Shown here piece by piece: positions 1-7,022 of a stretch of DNA of 38,968 nucleotides (the stretch's first letter is position 1; every line of letters starts with the position of its first letter). The notes beneath the pieces were generated by a model, which saw only the letters and a program-made list of their open reading frames with translations, was not told where the DNA came from and made no database searches. A program made the position numbers and the translations under genes. The DNA is taken from assembly GCA_017544525.1 (NCBI GenBank), contig JAFYEA010000030.1, forward strand, positions 1 through 38,968. The letters are read 5' to 3'. Source of the stretch: Bacilli bacterium. Its GTDB lineage: Bacteria; Bacillota_I; Bacilli_A; RF39; UBA660.

Positions 1-132
1 AATATAAAGAAGTAGAACATATAGAAGAAGTAAAATTAAATGAAAACAAAGTAGAAGCAATATTTAAAGAAGAATCATATAAAGATATGACAATAGAAAA
101 AGTAATAGAGAAATACTTTGTTGATGAAGAAC
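1..132 (+). repeat. Copy 1 of a coding repeat shared with 37799-37930
   Basis: Gapless alignment with 37799-37930, offset 37798. I count about 16 differences in 132 positions, many silent or conservative. It lies inside coding sequence and encodes the end of the shared C-terminal domain. It points to a recent duplication or to gene conversion between family members. The repeat may extend left beyond the window. Confidence 0.85.
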
Positions 133-155
133 CTACTGATACAGATAGTAAATAA
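1..155 (+). CDS. 3' end of a surface-type protein, paralogue of the 36.1 kb gene
   Basis: Only the last ~50 codons are inside the window; the first complete codon is at 3 and the TAA stop is 153-155. The visible residues (from YKEVEHIEEV to EKYFVDEE, then a short PTDTDSK tail) match the last ~43 residues of the protein at 36094-37932 with few changes, and the DNA of 1-132 is about 88% identical by hand count to 37799-37930. This stretch is the end of a small alpha/beta C-terminal domain that resembles in pattern the DUF1307/YehR type seen in some Bacillota lipoproteins (weak inference). The rest of the protein is outside the window, so its N-terminal domains are unknown. A terminator follows directly. 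Confidence 0.85.
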   Translation, partial: YKEVEHIEEVKLNENKVEAIFKEESYKDMTIEKVIEKYFVDEEPTDTDSK

Positions 156-186
156 AAAGAAAAATTATTGTGATTTTTCTTTTTTT
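154..186 (+). terminator. Rho-independent terminator after the first gene
   Basis: The arms are 154-165 (AAAAAGAAAAAT) and 173-184 (ATTTTTCTTTTT) with a 7-nt loop and a T-rich end. The stem is A/T only except for one pair, so it is weak by GC content, but it starts at the stop codon. Its loop and 3' arm start overlap the -35 box of the tRNA-Glu promoter. Confidence 0.6.
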
Positions 187-196
187 ATGCTATTAT
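168..196 (+). promoter_or_regulatory. Sigma-A promoter of tRNA-Glu
   Basis: TTGTGA (168-173), 17-bp spacer, TATTAT (191-196) with an extended -10 TGC. It ends 12 bases before the mature tRNA 5' end. Confidence 0.6.
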
Positions 197-208
197 ATTT
201 TTGAACTT

Positions 209-284
209 GGCCCGTTGGTGAAGTGGTTAACACACAAGATTCTCAATCTTGCATACATGGGTTCAAACCCCATACGGGCTACCA
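209..284 (+). tRNA. tRNA-Glu (anticodon CTC)
   Basis: Full cloverleaf with encoded CCA. The acceptor GGCCCGT pairs with ACGGGCT (G-U at 1:72), the anticodon stem is CAAGA/TCTTG with 7-base loop TTCTCAA, and the T-loop is TTCAAAC. The anticodon at positions 34-36 is CTC, reading GAG (Glu). The body, including the GGTTAA D-loop, looks like bacterial tRNA-Glu. The usual Bacillota isoacceptor is TTC, so this is presumably a second Glu tRNA. It is followed by a terminator at 296. Confidence 0.93.
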
Positions 285-295
285 GTTTATTATTT

Positions 296-319
296 ACTCT
301 GATATTTCAGAGTTTTTAT
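296..319 (+). terminator. Terminator of tRNA-Glu
   Basis: Stem ACTCTGA (296-302) / TCAGAGT (307-313), loop TATT, then a T-rich run. Confidence 0.75.
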
Positions 320-333
320 TTGCAATAAATATG

Positions 334-342
334 TGTTATAAT
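334..342 (+). promoter_or_regulatory. Extended -10 promoter for the DUF1653 operon
   Basis: TGTTATAAT (334-342), an extended -10 of the form found repeatedly in this window. The -35 region (314-319) is a poor match. It sits 22 bases before the ATG at 365. Confidence 0.5.
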
Positions 343-364
343 TATTTTATAATGAGGAGTGAGT

Positions 365-598
365 ATGAACAAAATAAAAATTCATGGTATATATAAACAT
401 TATAAAGGTGATTTATATATTGTAGAAGATATTGGTTATAATAGTGAAACTTTAGAGAAAATGGTATGTTATAGGGCTTTATATGGTGATAACAAATTAT
501 GGATTAGACCTTATAAAATGTTCTTTGATGAAGTTAACAAGAATAATCAAAAATGTAGATTTGAATTAAAAAATATTGAGAGTGTTAAGGAGGAATAA
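365..598 (+). CDS. DUF1653 family small protein
   Basis: 77 residues. The pattern (GIYKHYKGDLY near the start, then SETLEKMVCYRALYGD, LWIRPYKMFFDEV and a final RFEL) fits the DUF1653 family, a short beta-rich domain of unknown function common in Bacillota and Proteobacteria. I chose ATG 365 because AGGAG (355-359) is 5 bases upstream; an in-frame GTG at 359 lies inside that ribosome-binding site. The stop is at 596-598, and the end of the gene carries the AAGGAGG for the next gene, so the two are co-transcribed. No membrane segment or signal is seen. Confidence 0.85.
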   Translation: MNKIKIHGIYKHYKGDLYIVEDIGYNSETLEKMVCYRALYGDNKLWIRPYKMFFDEVNKNNQKCRFELKNIESVKEE

Positions 599-600
599 AA

Positions 601-1365
601 ATGAAAATTAAAAATTTTATATTAATGGTTTTGGGTATAGCAGCTCTTTTATGTATTGGGTTATATCTTAGACAAAAATTAAACTTTACTTATTTTGGAA
701 GTGTTAAAAAAAGTGAGAATTTAATATATGATGAAGTATATTATAATACATTTGATTTAATATCTATTGAAAATGATGGATATGCTGACATTGTTATCAA
801 GGAAACTGATGAACCTAGCGTTAATGTTAAAGTATATGCTAATAGAGATAATCTTGAATATATTAAAGAGGATAATAGTATAAAGATAAAATCTAAATCA
901 AAAACATGTATTATATTTTGCGATGAAGAAACAAGTGTAATAGAGATAAATTTGCCAAGAACATATAGCAATAAAATAGAGATTAATAGTGATGTTGGAC
1001 CTGTCACTATTGGAGAATTTGATAATAGTATTATAGATTTAAGGGTTGATACTGGAGACGTTAAAATAAAAGCTGCTAAAGATTTAAATATTGATAGTGA
1101 TGCTGGTATTATCTATATAGATAGAGTTAATGGCAAATTAAATTTAGTTAATGATACAGGTGATATCAGTATAGATAATCTATTAGTTACTGAAGATTCA
1201 TATATTGAGACAGACGTTGGAAATATTAATATATTAAGAACAAGTAATATTAAAATTGTAACTAAAAATGGATCAAGATTAAGTAATATTAAAACAAGTA
1301 ATGAAGAATCAAATGTAACTTTAACAATATCTACGGATATAGGGGAAATAAATGTTCTTAATTAG
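601..1365 (+). CDS. Membrane-anchored DUF4097-type beta-helix protein
   Basis: 254 residues. Residues ~5-23 form one N-terminal transmembrane or signal-anchor helix. The remainder is a run of short beta repeats with recurring S/T-D-x-G-x-I/V patterns (SDVGPVTI, VDTGDVKI, SDAGIIYI, NDTGDISI, TDVGNINI), typical of the DUF4097/DUF2807 putative-adhesin beta-helix. It is probably displayed on the outer face of the membrane. In Bacillota such proteins often accompany envelope-stress or PspC-like regulators, but none is seen here. It starts 2 bases after the DUF1653 stop, with AAGGAGG at 588-594, and lies 9 bases before the DUF1292 gene, so it is part of a small operon. Its ligand or role is unknown. 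Confidence 0.8.
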   Translation: MKIKNFILMVLGIAALLCIGLYLRQKLNFTYFGSVKKSENLIYDEVYYNTFDLISIENDGYADIVIKETDEPSVNVKVYANRDNLEYIKEDNSIKIKSKSKTCIIFCDEETSVIEINLPRTYSNKIEINSDVGPVTIGEFDNSIIDLRVDTGDVKIKAAKDLNIDSDAGIIYIDRVNGKLNLVNDTGDISIDNLLVTEDSYIETDVGNINILRTSNIKIVTKNGSRLSNIKTSNEESNVTLTISTDIGEINVLN

Positions 1366-1374
1366 GAGGAATTA

Positions 1375-1644
1375 ATGGAGGGTTTACATTTTAGTATTGT
1401 TGATGAATTAGATAATGAGATAGATTGTGAAATACTAATGGCTTATAAATTATTGAAAACACATAAAAATTATATGATTTATACAGATAATTCACGTAAT
1501 GAAGACGGGTCTTTAAATGCATATGCAGCAATATATGATCCAAATGATGAATCTGTTTTTGAAGAATTACAAACTGATTATGAAAAAGAAGAGGCACAAA
1601 AAAGAATTTTAGAATTGGAGAAATATAGTGGAATGGTATTTTGA
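1375..1644 (+). CDS. DUF1292 family protein
   Basis: 89 residues, acidic and soluble. The pattern (FSIVDELDNEIDCEIL, then an aromatic block with YMIYTDNSRNEDGSLNAYAAIYDP and a C-terminal WXX-like amphipathic helix) fits DUF1292 (YrzB-like), a small Bacillota family of unknown function often found near Holliday-junction resolvase RuvX and alaS. Here it instead sits behind the DUF4097 gene. The start ATG 1375 has TAGGAGG 7 bases upstream. The last 17 bases overlap the start of the metalloprotease gene in another frame, indicating translational coupling. Confidence 0.8.
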   Translation: MEGLHFSIVDELDNEIDCEILMAYKLLKTHKNYMIYTDNSRNEDGSLNAYAAIYDPNDESVFEELQTDYEKEEAQKRILELEKYSGMVF

Positions 1645-2704
1645 TTTATATAATCAAATTTTTAATTATTTTACTACAAACACTGAGTTGATGCCTTTGT
1701 TTATGACTAGCATTGTATATTTAATGAATACATATAAAAATATTTATAAACTTAGTGTAGTACCATTAGTAAAAAAAGTAAAAAGAGTGAAATTGCCTCC
1801 TGAATTAAAAGAAAATAATAAAGAATTATCTGAAGAAGAATTAATATCTAAAAAGTTTTGTGAAGATTTATTAGTCTTCTATAAAAGAATGCATGATAAA
1901 CTTGAAAAAGAGAATTTAATAACATTAAACAACAATATTAGAAAAATAAAAACAAATAGAAGTATAAGTGATATAAATTCAAAGTTTAAATCTATTGGTT
2001 TAGATTTTGAGAAAATGCTTGGTTGTTTTGCAGGAGGAGCATATATTCCTCAATTCAATAAATTATTGGTATTTAGTGATTCATATAGATTAATAATATT
2101 TCATGAATTAATGCATATGTCTTCTTCTGTTAAGAAAAATGGATTAATATATAATGGTTTACAACAATCAATTGGAAATTCAACTATAGGCAGAGGAATA
2201 AATGAGGGTGTAACTCAATTATTAACTGAAAGATACTTTGAAGAATATTTAGACAATGATAAATATGAAGCCTATCCATATGAAGTATCAGTAGCTAAAG
2301 CATTAGAGATGATAATTGGAGAAGATATAGTAAGAAATAGTTACTTTAGAAATGATTTGAGTGGATTAATGAAGAATCTATCAAAATATGCACCTGAGAA
2401 TAAAGTAAAAGAATTTATAATAAATATGGATTTAGTAAATGAAAGCATATTAATCAGAGATCCTTTAGTAAGGTCACAAAAATTACATGCTATGAAGAAA
2501 GCAATTGATTCTATTAATACATTTCTAATGGAGTGTTATAAAACTAAATTAGCATTATTGGATGATAAAGATAAAGAAAAGAATATGGAAGAATTTATTA
2601 ATCTGTTGAATAAAGAAAACTATTATAAAATGATTAAATATGATTTTTCTAAATTTCAAATACTAAGTGCAAATGATGAAAAAGAAGTTGGACCAGTAAA
2701 ATAA
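1628..2704 (+). CDS. Putative zinc metalloprotease (HELMH gluzincin)
   Basis: 358 residues, start GTG 1628 with GGAG (1617-1620) 7 bases upstream; no ATG is well placed. A hydrophobic stretch at residues ~20-40 may be membrane-associated. HELMH at 159-163 is a canonical HExxH zinc motif, and E193 in the following NEGVTQLL helix is well placed as the third zinc ligand, as in gluzincins. The C-terminal third is helical and charged. I do not recognise a named family. It is the last gene of the DUF1653-DUF4097-DUF1292 operon and ends in a terminator that contains its stop codon. Activity is inferred from the motif only. Confidence 0.7.
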   Translation: MEWYFDLYNQIFNYFTTNTELMPLFMTSIVYLMNTYKNIYKLSVVPLVKKVKRVKLPPELKENNKELSEEELISKKFCEDLLVFYKRMHDKLEKENLITLNNNIRKIKTNRSISDINSKFKSIGLDFEKMLGCFAGGAYIPQFNKLLVFSDSYRLIIFHELMHMSSSVKKNGLIYNGLQQSIGNSTIGRGINEGVTQLLTERYFEEYLDNDKYEAYPYEVSVAKALEMIIGEDIVRNSYFRNDLSGLMKNLSKYAPENKVKEFIINMDLVNESILIRDPLVRSQKLHAMKKAIDSINTFLMECYKTKLALLDDKDKEKNMEEFINLLNKENYYKMIKYDFSKFQILSANDEKEVGPVK

Positions 2705-2716
2705 CTGGTCTTTTTT
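2691..2716 (+). terminator. Terminator containing the metalloprotease stop codon
   Basis: Perfect stem GACCAGT (2691-2697) / ACTGGTC (2704-2710), loop AAAATA, then six Ts. The TAA stop (2702-2704) lies in the loop and 3' arm. Confidence 0.85.
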
Positions 2717-2751
2717 GTATGAAATAATTAATAATTGTTAAAAATAATAAT

Positions 2752-3186
2752 ATGACTAATGATGAATATGATAAATTGATAAAAGAAGTGATAGTTGAAG
2801 ATAATATTTTTAAAAATATGATTATCTCTTTTTTTAGTGGCGGTTTAATTGGATTATTAGGCGAACTATTATCAAAATTGTTTATTAATTGTTTTAACTG
2901 TGGTGTTAGTGATTCATATTTAATGGTTTTTATTGTTTTAATAATAATTGGATCTATTTTAACTGGATTAGGATTTTTTGATAAAATATTAAGTTTTTGC
3001 AAATGTGGATTAATAGTTCCATCTACTGGATTTGCAAATACAATGACAAGTTCTGCAATGGATACAAGAAATGAGGGTTTTGTAAAGGGAATAGGAGCGT
3101 CTATTTTTAAATTAACTGGTAGTATTATTTTATATGGAATAGTATTTGGTATTATATTTGGTTTTATTAGAGGCGTATTATTATGA
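2752..3186 (+). CDS. spoVAC: Stage V sporulation protein AC
   Basis: 144 residues, a polytopic membrane protein. After a short cytosolic N-terminus there are about four hydrophobic segments with glycine-rich family signatures (FFSGGLIGLLGELL, GLGFFDKILSFCKCG, VPSTGFANTM, GFVKGIGASIFKLTGS). SpoVAC is a subunit of the SpoVA channel that moves dipicolinic acid into the forespore and out at germination; SpoVAC itself can act as a mechanosensitive channel in Bacillus. It overlaps spoVAD by ATGA. There is no clear Shine-Dalgarno before ATG 2752, which is unusual here and may mean a very short leader. A forespore sigma-G promoter would be expected, but I could not identify one with confidence. Confidence 0.92.
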   Translation: MTNDEYDKLIKEVIVEDNIFKNMIISFFSGGLIGLLGELLSKLFINCFNCGVSDSYLMVFIVLIIIGSILTGLGFFDKILSFCKCGLIVPSTGFANTMTSSAMDTRNEGFVKGIGASIFKLTGSIILYGIVFGIIFGFIRGVLL

Positions 3187-4151
3187 CATATTATTTTAGT
3201 AATGTATTCATTAATAATAAATATAGTCTTCTTGGATCTACTAAATATAACCCCATAGTAAAAGAATATGTTGATAAGTATATAGACGATTATTTTATGA
3301 AAGAAAAAGCTGTTGAAATAGCTGAAAGCAAATATCAAGAAGTTTGTATAGAAGGATTGTTAAGAAAAAGTAAAAAGAATGTAAAAGATATAGATGTTTT
3401 AATAAGTGGGGATTTACAAAATCAAATATTATCTTCTACATTAGCATCATCTAGATTTAAAATTCCTACATTGGGGATATATTCAGCTTGTGCATCTTTT
3501 ATAGAAGGATTAATAGTAGCAAGTACATTTGTTGAAAAACAATCTCAAAATATTATTGTTTGTTCTTCATCCCATAATTTGGTTAGTGAAAAACAATTTA
3601 GATTTCCTATTGAGTATGGAGCAGTAAGAAAAAGAGTAAATACATGTACTGCGAGTGGAAGTGTTAGTGCTTTATTATCAAATAAATTATCAAATATAAA
3701 GATTGAAAGTGCTACTATAGGTTTTATTACTCAAACAAACCATAAAGATACAAATGATATGGGTTCTGCAATGGCTCCATCATGCGCCGAAGTTCTTATA
3801 AAGCATTTAAAAGAAACAAAAAGGAAATCAAATTATTATGATTTGATATTAACTGGGGATTTAGGAATATATGGATTGGAAATAATGAAAAAGTATTACT
3901 ATAAAGTAACTAAAAACAATTTAAACAACGTTATTGATTCGGGAAGTATTTTCTACAATGATGATAATATATATGCTGGTTCTAGTGGGCCGGTGTGTTT
4001 ACCATTAGTGTTGTTTGACTATATAATACCAATTAAGAAATATAAAAAAATATTAATTATTGGTACTGGATCAATGCATTCTGTAACAAGTTCTAATTTA
4101 AAAATACCAATTCCTTCAATTAGTCATGCTATAAGTTTGGAGGTGGATTGA
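3183..4151 (+). CDS. spoVAD: Stage V sporulation protein AD
   Basis: 322 residues, slightly shorter than the ~335-340 usual for SpoVAD. It has the thiolase-like fold of this family: the SGDLQNQI region, LGIYSACASF around the position of the thiolase nucleophile Cys, an ASGSVSALLS segment, and a late GSMHS. SpoVAD is the soluble, dipicolinate-binding subunit at the spore inner membrane. It is the middle gene of spoVAC-spoVAD-spoVAE, with ATG at 3183 overlapping the spoVAC stop and TGA 4149-4151 sharing a base with the next ATG. SpoVAA, AB and AF are absent; the C-D-E trio is the conserved core in spore formers. Confidence 0.92.
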   Translation: MTYYFSNVFINNKYSLLGSTKYNPIVKEYVDKYIDDYFMKEKAVEIAESKYQEVCIEGLLRKSKKNVKDIDVLISGDLQNQILSSTLASSRFKIPTLGIYSACASFIEGLIVASTFVEKQSQNIIVCSSSHNLVSEKQFRFPIEYGAVRKRVNTCTASGSVSALLSNKLSNIKIESATIGFITQTNHKDTNDMGSAMAPSCAEVLIKHLKETKRKSNYYDLILTGDLGIYGLEIMKKYYYKVTKNNLNNVIDSGSIFYNDDNIYAGSSGPVCLPLVLFDYIIPIKKYKKILIIGTGSMHSVTSSNLKIPIPSISHAISLEVD

Positions 4152-4501
4152 TGAATTATTTATTATCTTTTATTTTTTGTGGAATAGTGTGTGCTGTTTC
4201 ACAATTTGTACTTGAAAAAAGTAAATTAACACCAGGGCATATTAATACCGGATTAGTAATAATAGGGTGTGTTTTATCTGGATTTGGAATATATGATAAA
4301 TTAATATCTATATTTCATGCTGGGGCAACAGTTCCAATTATTAATTTTGGTCATTTATTAGTAATGGGTGCTTATGAAGGATATAAAACATATGGAATAA
4401 TAGGATTATTCAAAGGAATATTGGTAAATTCAAGTGCTGGAATAAGTGTTGCTGTATTAATGGCATTTATTATTTCTTTGTTTTTTAAAGTTAAACATTA
4501 A
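4151..4501 (+). CDS. spoVAE: Stage V sporulation protein AE
   Basis: 116 residues, hydrophobic, with about four membrane segments. The pattern (GHINTGLVIIGCVLSGFGIYD, AGATVPIINFGHLLVMGA, then GLFKGI) matches SpoVAE (SpoVAEb), a small membrane subunit of the dipicolinate channel and a distant relative of SpoVAC. ATG 4151 follows GGAGGT (4139-4144) at good spacing and overlaps the spoVAD stop by one base (TGATG). An in-frame TTG at 4148 is inferior. It is the last gene of the trio. Confidence 0.9.
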   Translation: MNYLLSFIFCGIVCAVSQFVLEKSKLTPGHINTGLVIIGCVLSGFGIYDKLISIFHAGATVPIINFGHLLVMGAYEGYKTYGIIGLFKGILVNSSAGISVAVLMAFIISLFFKVKH

Positions 4502-4527
4502 AATGTAATGTACTTTTTATTCTTTTT
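4495..4527 (+). terminator. Probable weak terminator after spoVAE
   Basis: Stem ACATTA (4495-4500) / TAATGT (4506-4511), loop AAATG, followed by a long T-rich run broken by A and C. The stop codon is in the hairpin. Confidence 0.5.
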
Positions 4528-4537
4528 TTGATATAAT
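4509..4537 (+). promoter_or_regulatory. Probable promoter for the scpAB operon
   Basis: Extended -10 TGATATAAT (4529-4537), 17 bases after a poor -35 (TGTACT, 4509-4514) that lies in the preceding terminator. The first ATG of the operon is at 4571. Confidence 0.45.
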
Positions 4538-4570
4538 TTTTATTAGAAACTAGAATAGAAGGTGAAATAT

Positions 4571-5608
4571 ATGAATCCTAATCAAAATAATGTAAATGGA
4601 GGACAAGTTAATAATCAAGGGATACCTAATCCTCAAACTCCACAACCTCAAGTGGCACCAACACCTCAGGTAGTTCCACAACCACAAGTAGCGCCACAAC
4701 CAGTTGTTAACAATGTCCCAGGGCCACAAAATGTTGTGCCAAATGGAATGACTGAACAACAAGTGGTAAATAACGAAGAAACTAAAAAATCAAATCCATT
4801 TATTGTAATAGTATTAATAGTTGCTTTAATATTATTTATATTTAATATGGAAAAAGTTGAAGAATATTATAATAAATACATATTGAAAAAAACACCACAA
4901 GAAACAACTAGACCTATTTCTGTTGAAACTAATGAATTGATTAAGATTGGTGAAACTACAAGTTATAATAAAGTAAGTAATATTAAGTTTTATAATTTTA
5001 AAAAAGGTGATGAAACAAATTTATTATTTACATATGAAGCATTAGAAAAAATAAACACTCCTGAAACACTTGGAATATTTATTGAAATTTATAATGCTGA
5101 TAAAGTATTGATTTATAAAGAGGAATTTCTTTCAAAAGAAATAATTGAAAAAGATACTGCAAAAACATATAATTTGTCATTAAAAAATGATATTTATGAT
5201 TATTATGAAAATTCATATTATGTTTTAGTTAAGACATATAAGACTGAGGAAAAGAATCTAACAAGTAGTATAACTTGTAAAAAATCAACGACTTTAAACA
5301 CTTCAATTTTAGATGAAGAAATAAAATATAAATTTAGGAATAATAATCTAATTGGATATGATGTAACTAAAGAAGTTAAATATCCTGAAGATGTTGAGCC
5401 TATTGCTGATAGGAATACTAATAAATTATTAAATGAATATAATAATGTTTCAAAATATATAAGAAGTGCAAGTTATAATAACAACAAATTATTATATAGT
5501 GTAGATTTAGAATATAGTGTGGAAGGTTTTGAACCTTTATATTCTAAAGGAATAATTGATAATGTTATTAAGTTAAAAGAAACAGAAAAAGAATGGAATT
5601 GTGAGTAA
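4571..5608 (+). CDS. Bitopic membrane protein with Pro/Gln/Asn-rich N-terminus
   Basis: 345 residues; no known family recognised. Residues 1-70 are low-complexity Asn/Pro/Gln/Val with short PQPQVAP-like repeats (20-45). Residues ~76-91 are a single transmembrane helix (FIVIVLIVALILFIF), and residues ~95-345 form a soluble, probably extracellular domain. Its beta-rich segments include LGIFIEIYNADKVLIYKEEFLSKEI, resembling an FxLYD/Ig-like sandwich. Topology is probably N-in, C-out. ATG 4571 has GAAGGTG just upstream; the in-frame GTG 4562 is inside that site. The stop shares a base with the scpA ATG (TAATG), so expression is coupled to the condensin genes, although a functional link is not obvious. 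Confidence 0.65.
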   Translation: MNPNQNNVNGGQVNNQGIPNPQTPQPQVAPTPQVVPQPQVAPQPVVNNVPGPQNVVPNGMTEQQVVNNEETKKSNPFIVIVLIVALILFIFNMEKVEEYYNKYILKKTPQETTRPISVETNELIKIGETTSYNKVSNIKFYNFKKGDETNLLFTYEALEKINTPETLGIFIEIYNADKVLIYKEEFLSKEIIEKDTAKTYNLSLKNDIYDYYENSYYVLVKTYKTEEKNLTSSITCKKSTTLNTSILDEEIKYKFRNNNLIGYDVTKEVKYPEDVEPIADRNTNKLLNEYNNVSKYIRSASYNNNKLLYSVDLEYSVEGFEPLYSKGIIDNVIKLKETEKEWNCE

Positions 5609-6321
5609 TGGATAATTTATTAATAGGGGATTTTGAAGGACCTCTTGATTTGCTACTTCATCTTATAAAAAAATCTAAGATGGAAATATTTGATATTGAA
5701 ATTAGCGAGATAACTAATCAATATTTAAATTATATAAATCAAATGAGTGAAATGAATTTGGATATTGCTAGTGAATATCTTGTTATGGCAGCTGAATTAA
5801 TTGAAATGAAAAGTAGAAAATTGTTGCCTATGAAAGATGAAGAAACTTTAGAAGAGGAAGAGAATCCAGAAGAAGAATTAAAGAGAAGACTTATAGAGTA
5901 CAAAAAATACAAAGAGAGTACTAGTGTATTTAGAACATTAGAAGAAAATAGATCATCTTATTTTACAAAAGCACCAGAATCACTAAAAAATTATTCTTTA
6001 GAAAAATTAGAGAATGATGGTAGTGTAGGAGTTATGGACTTATTAGATGCATTTCAAAAATTACTTGAAAGGCAGCAATTTAATAAACCAGTAAATACAA
6101 AAATAGCAAGAAAAGAGTTGTCAGTTAAAGAAAGAGTTGTTAAAATAAGAGATATATTAAAAACAAAAAAGAAAGTTAAATTTATTGAGTTATTTGATGA
6201 TTTTAGTAAACCTTATGTAGTAGTTACGTTCTTATCAGTATTAGAAATGGCTAAAAATAAGGAAATTACTCTAAAACAGGATAATAATTTTTCGGATATT
6301 TATTTAGAAAGAGTTGATTAA
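5608..6321 (+). CDS. scpA: Segregation and condensation protein A
   Basis: 237 residues, normal length. The N-terminal kleisin signature is clear (GDFEGPLDLLLHLIKKSKM, then DIEISEITNQYL and ASEYLVMAAELIEMKSRKLLP). A charged central linker and a C-terminal winged helix (KKKVKFIELFDDF, VVTFLSVLEMAK) follow. ScpA bridges the SMC heads and binds ScpB in the condensin complex that compacts and segregates the chromosome. It starts on the last base of the upstream stop and runs into scpB, the standard Bacillota scpA-scpB pair. Confidence 0.95.
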   Translation: MDNLLIGDFEGPLDLLLHLIKKSKMEIFDIEISEITNQYLNYINQMSEMNLDIASEYLVMAAELIEMKSRKLLPMKDEETLEEEENPEEELKRRLIEYKKYKESTSVFRTLEENRSSYFTKAPESLKNYSLEKLENDGSVGVMDLLDAFQKLLERQQFNKPVNTKIARKELSVKERVVKIRDILKTKKKVKFIELFDDFSKPYVVVTFLSVLEMAKNKEITLKQDNNFSDIYLERVD

Positions 6322-6322
6322 A

Positions 6323-6886
6323 GTGAACTTAAAAGCAGTACTTGAGGGAATCTTATTTATAGTTGGTGATGAAGGAACTACTATTAAAGAAATATCTAGT
6401 GTATTAGATATAAGTGAAGAAGAAGTAAAAAAGTTATTAATGGAATTAAAGAAAGATTATGAAGATAAAGGTAGAGGACTTAGAATATCTTATTTAGGGA
6501 ATACATTTAAGTTAACTACTAAAGAAGAACATAAAAACTATTATGAAAAGTTAGTTACTGAATCTAGAACAACAAATCTATCTAATGCGGCTTTAGAAGT
6601 TTTAGCAGTAATAGCATATAATGAACCAATTACTAGACTAAAAATAGATGAAGTAAGAGGTGTTAATTCTTCTCAAATAGTTAGAAGATTACTTGCTCGT
6701 GGCTTTATTAAAGTATGTGGTAAAGAAGATACAATTGGTAAACCAAATTTATATAAAACAACAAATGAATTTCTTGATTATTTTGGCCTTTCTTCTAAAG
6801 AGGATTTACCAGAATTAATAATTCAAGAAAAAGTTGAAAATGATAGTGAAGATTTATATGATTCAACATATAAAGATGAAAAATAA
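6323..6886 (+). CDS. scpB: Segregation and condensation protein B
   Basis: 187 residues from GTG 6323. Two winged-helix domains: residues ~1-75 (LKAVLEGILFIVGDEG) and ~80-165 (LSNAALEVLAVIAYNEPITRLKIDEVRGVNS, then a GRP-like GKPNLYKTTNEFLDYFGL), the ScpB signature. A dimer of ScpB binds the ScpA linker in the SMC complex. The start is uncertain: AAAGAG at 6308-6313 gives 9-base spacing to GTG 6323, while a TTG at 6314, overlapping the scpA stop, has no room for a ribosome-binding site. The C-terminal ~25 residues are acidic. A terminator follows. Confidence 0.93.
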   Translation: MNLKAVLEGILFIVGDEGTTIKEISSVLDISEEEVKKLLMELKKDYEDKGRGLRISYLGNTFKLTTKEEHKNYYEKLVTESRTTNLSNAALEVLAVIAYNEPITRLKIDEVRGVNSSQIVRRLLARGFIKVCGKEDTIGKPNLYKTTNEFLDYFGLSSKEDLPELIIQEKVENDSEDLYDSTYKDEK

Positions 6887-6889
6887 AAT

Positions 6890-6910
6890 ACTAGTTTAAC
6901 TAGTGTTTTT
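6890..6910 (+). terminator. Terminator after scpB
   Basis: ACTAGT (6890-6895), loop TTA, ACTAGT (6899-6904), then GTTTTT. The dnaG -35 begins 3 bases later. Confidence 0.7.
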
Positions 6911-6912
6911 AA

Positions 6913-6941
6913 TTGTATTATTTTAATTAATGTGTTATAAT
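6913..6941 (+). promoter_or_regulatory. Sigma-A promoter of the dnaG-rpoD-trmK operon
   Basis: TTGTAT (6913-6918), 17-bp spacer, TATAAT (6936-6941) with extended -10 TG. The leader to ATG 7023 is about 75 nt. Confidence 0.75.
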
Positions 6942-7022
6942 ATACACGTTTTTTAAAAATATTTTAATAAAAAAGAAGTGTTTTTATAATTTGTGGCGTA
7001 TATAACTATTAGGAGGGCAAAA

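Noticed and set aside
2649..3338. 229-residue minus-strand open frame opposite spoVAC
   Set aside because: It is antisense to a clear spoVAC and the start of spoVAD, is low-complexity (Ile/Asn/Lys/Phe) and has no ribosome-binding site; it follows from AT-rich codon use.
4620..4710. Short PQPQVAP-like repeats as a DNA repeat or regulatory array
   Set aside because: They are in-frame low-complexity codons in the N-terminus of the 4.57 kb membrane protein.
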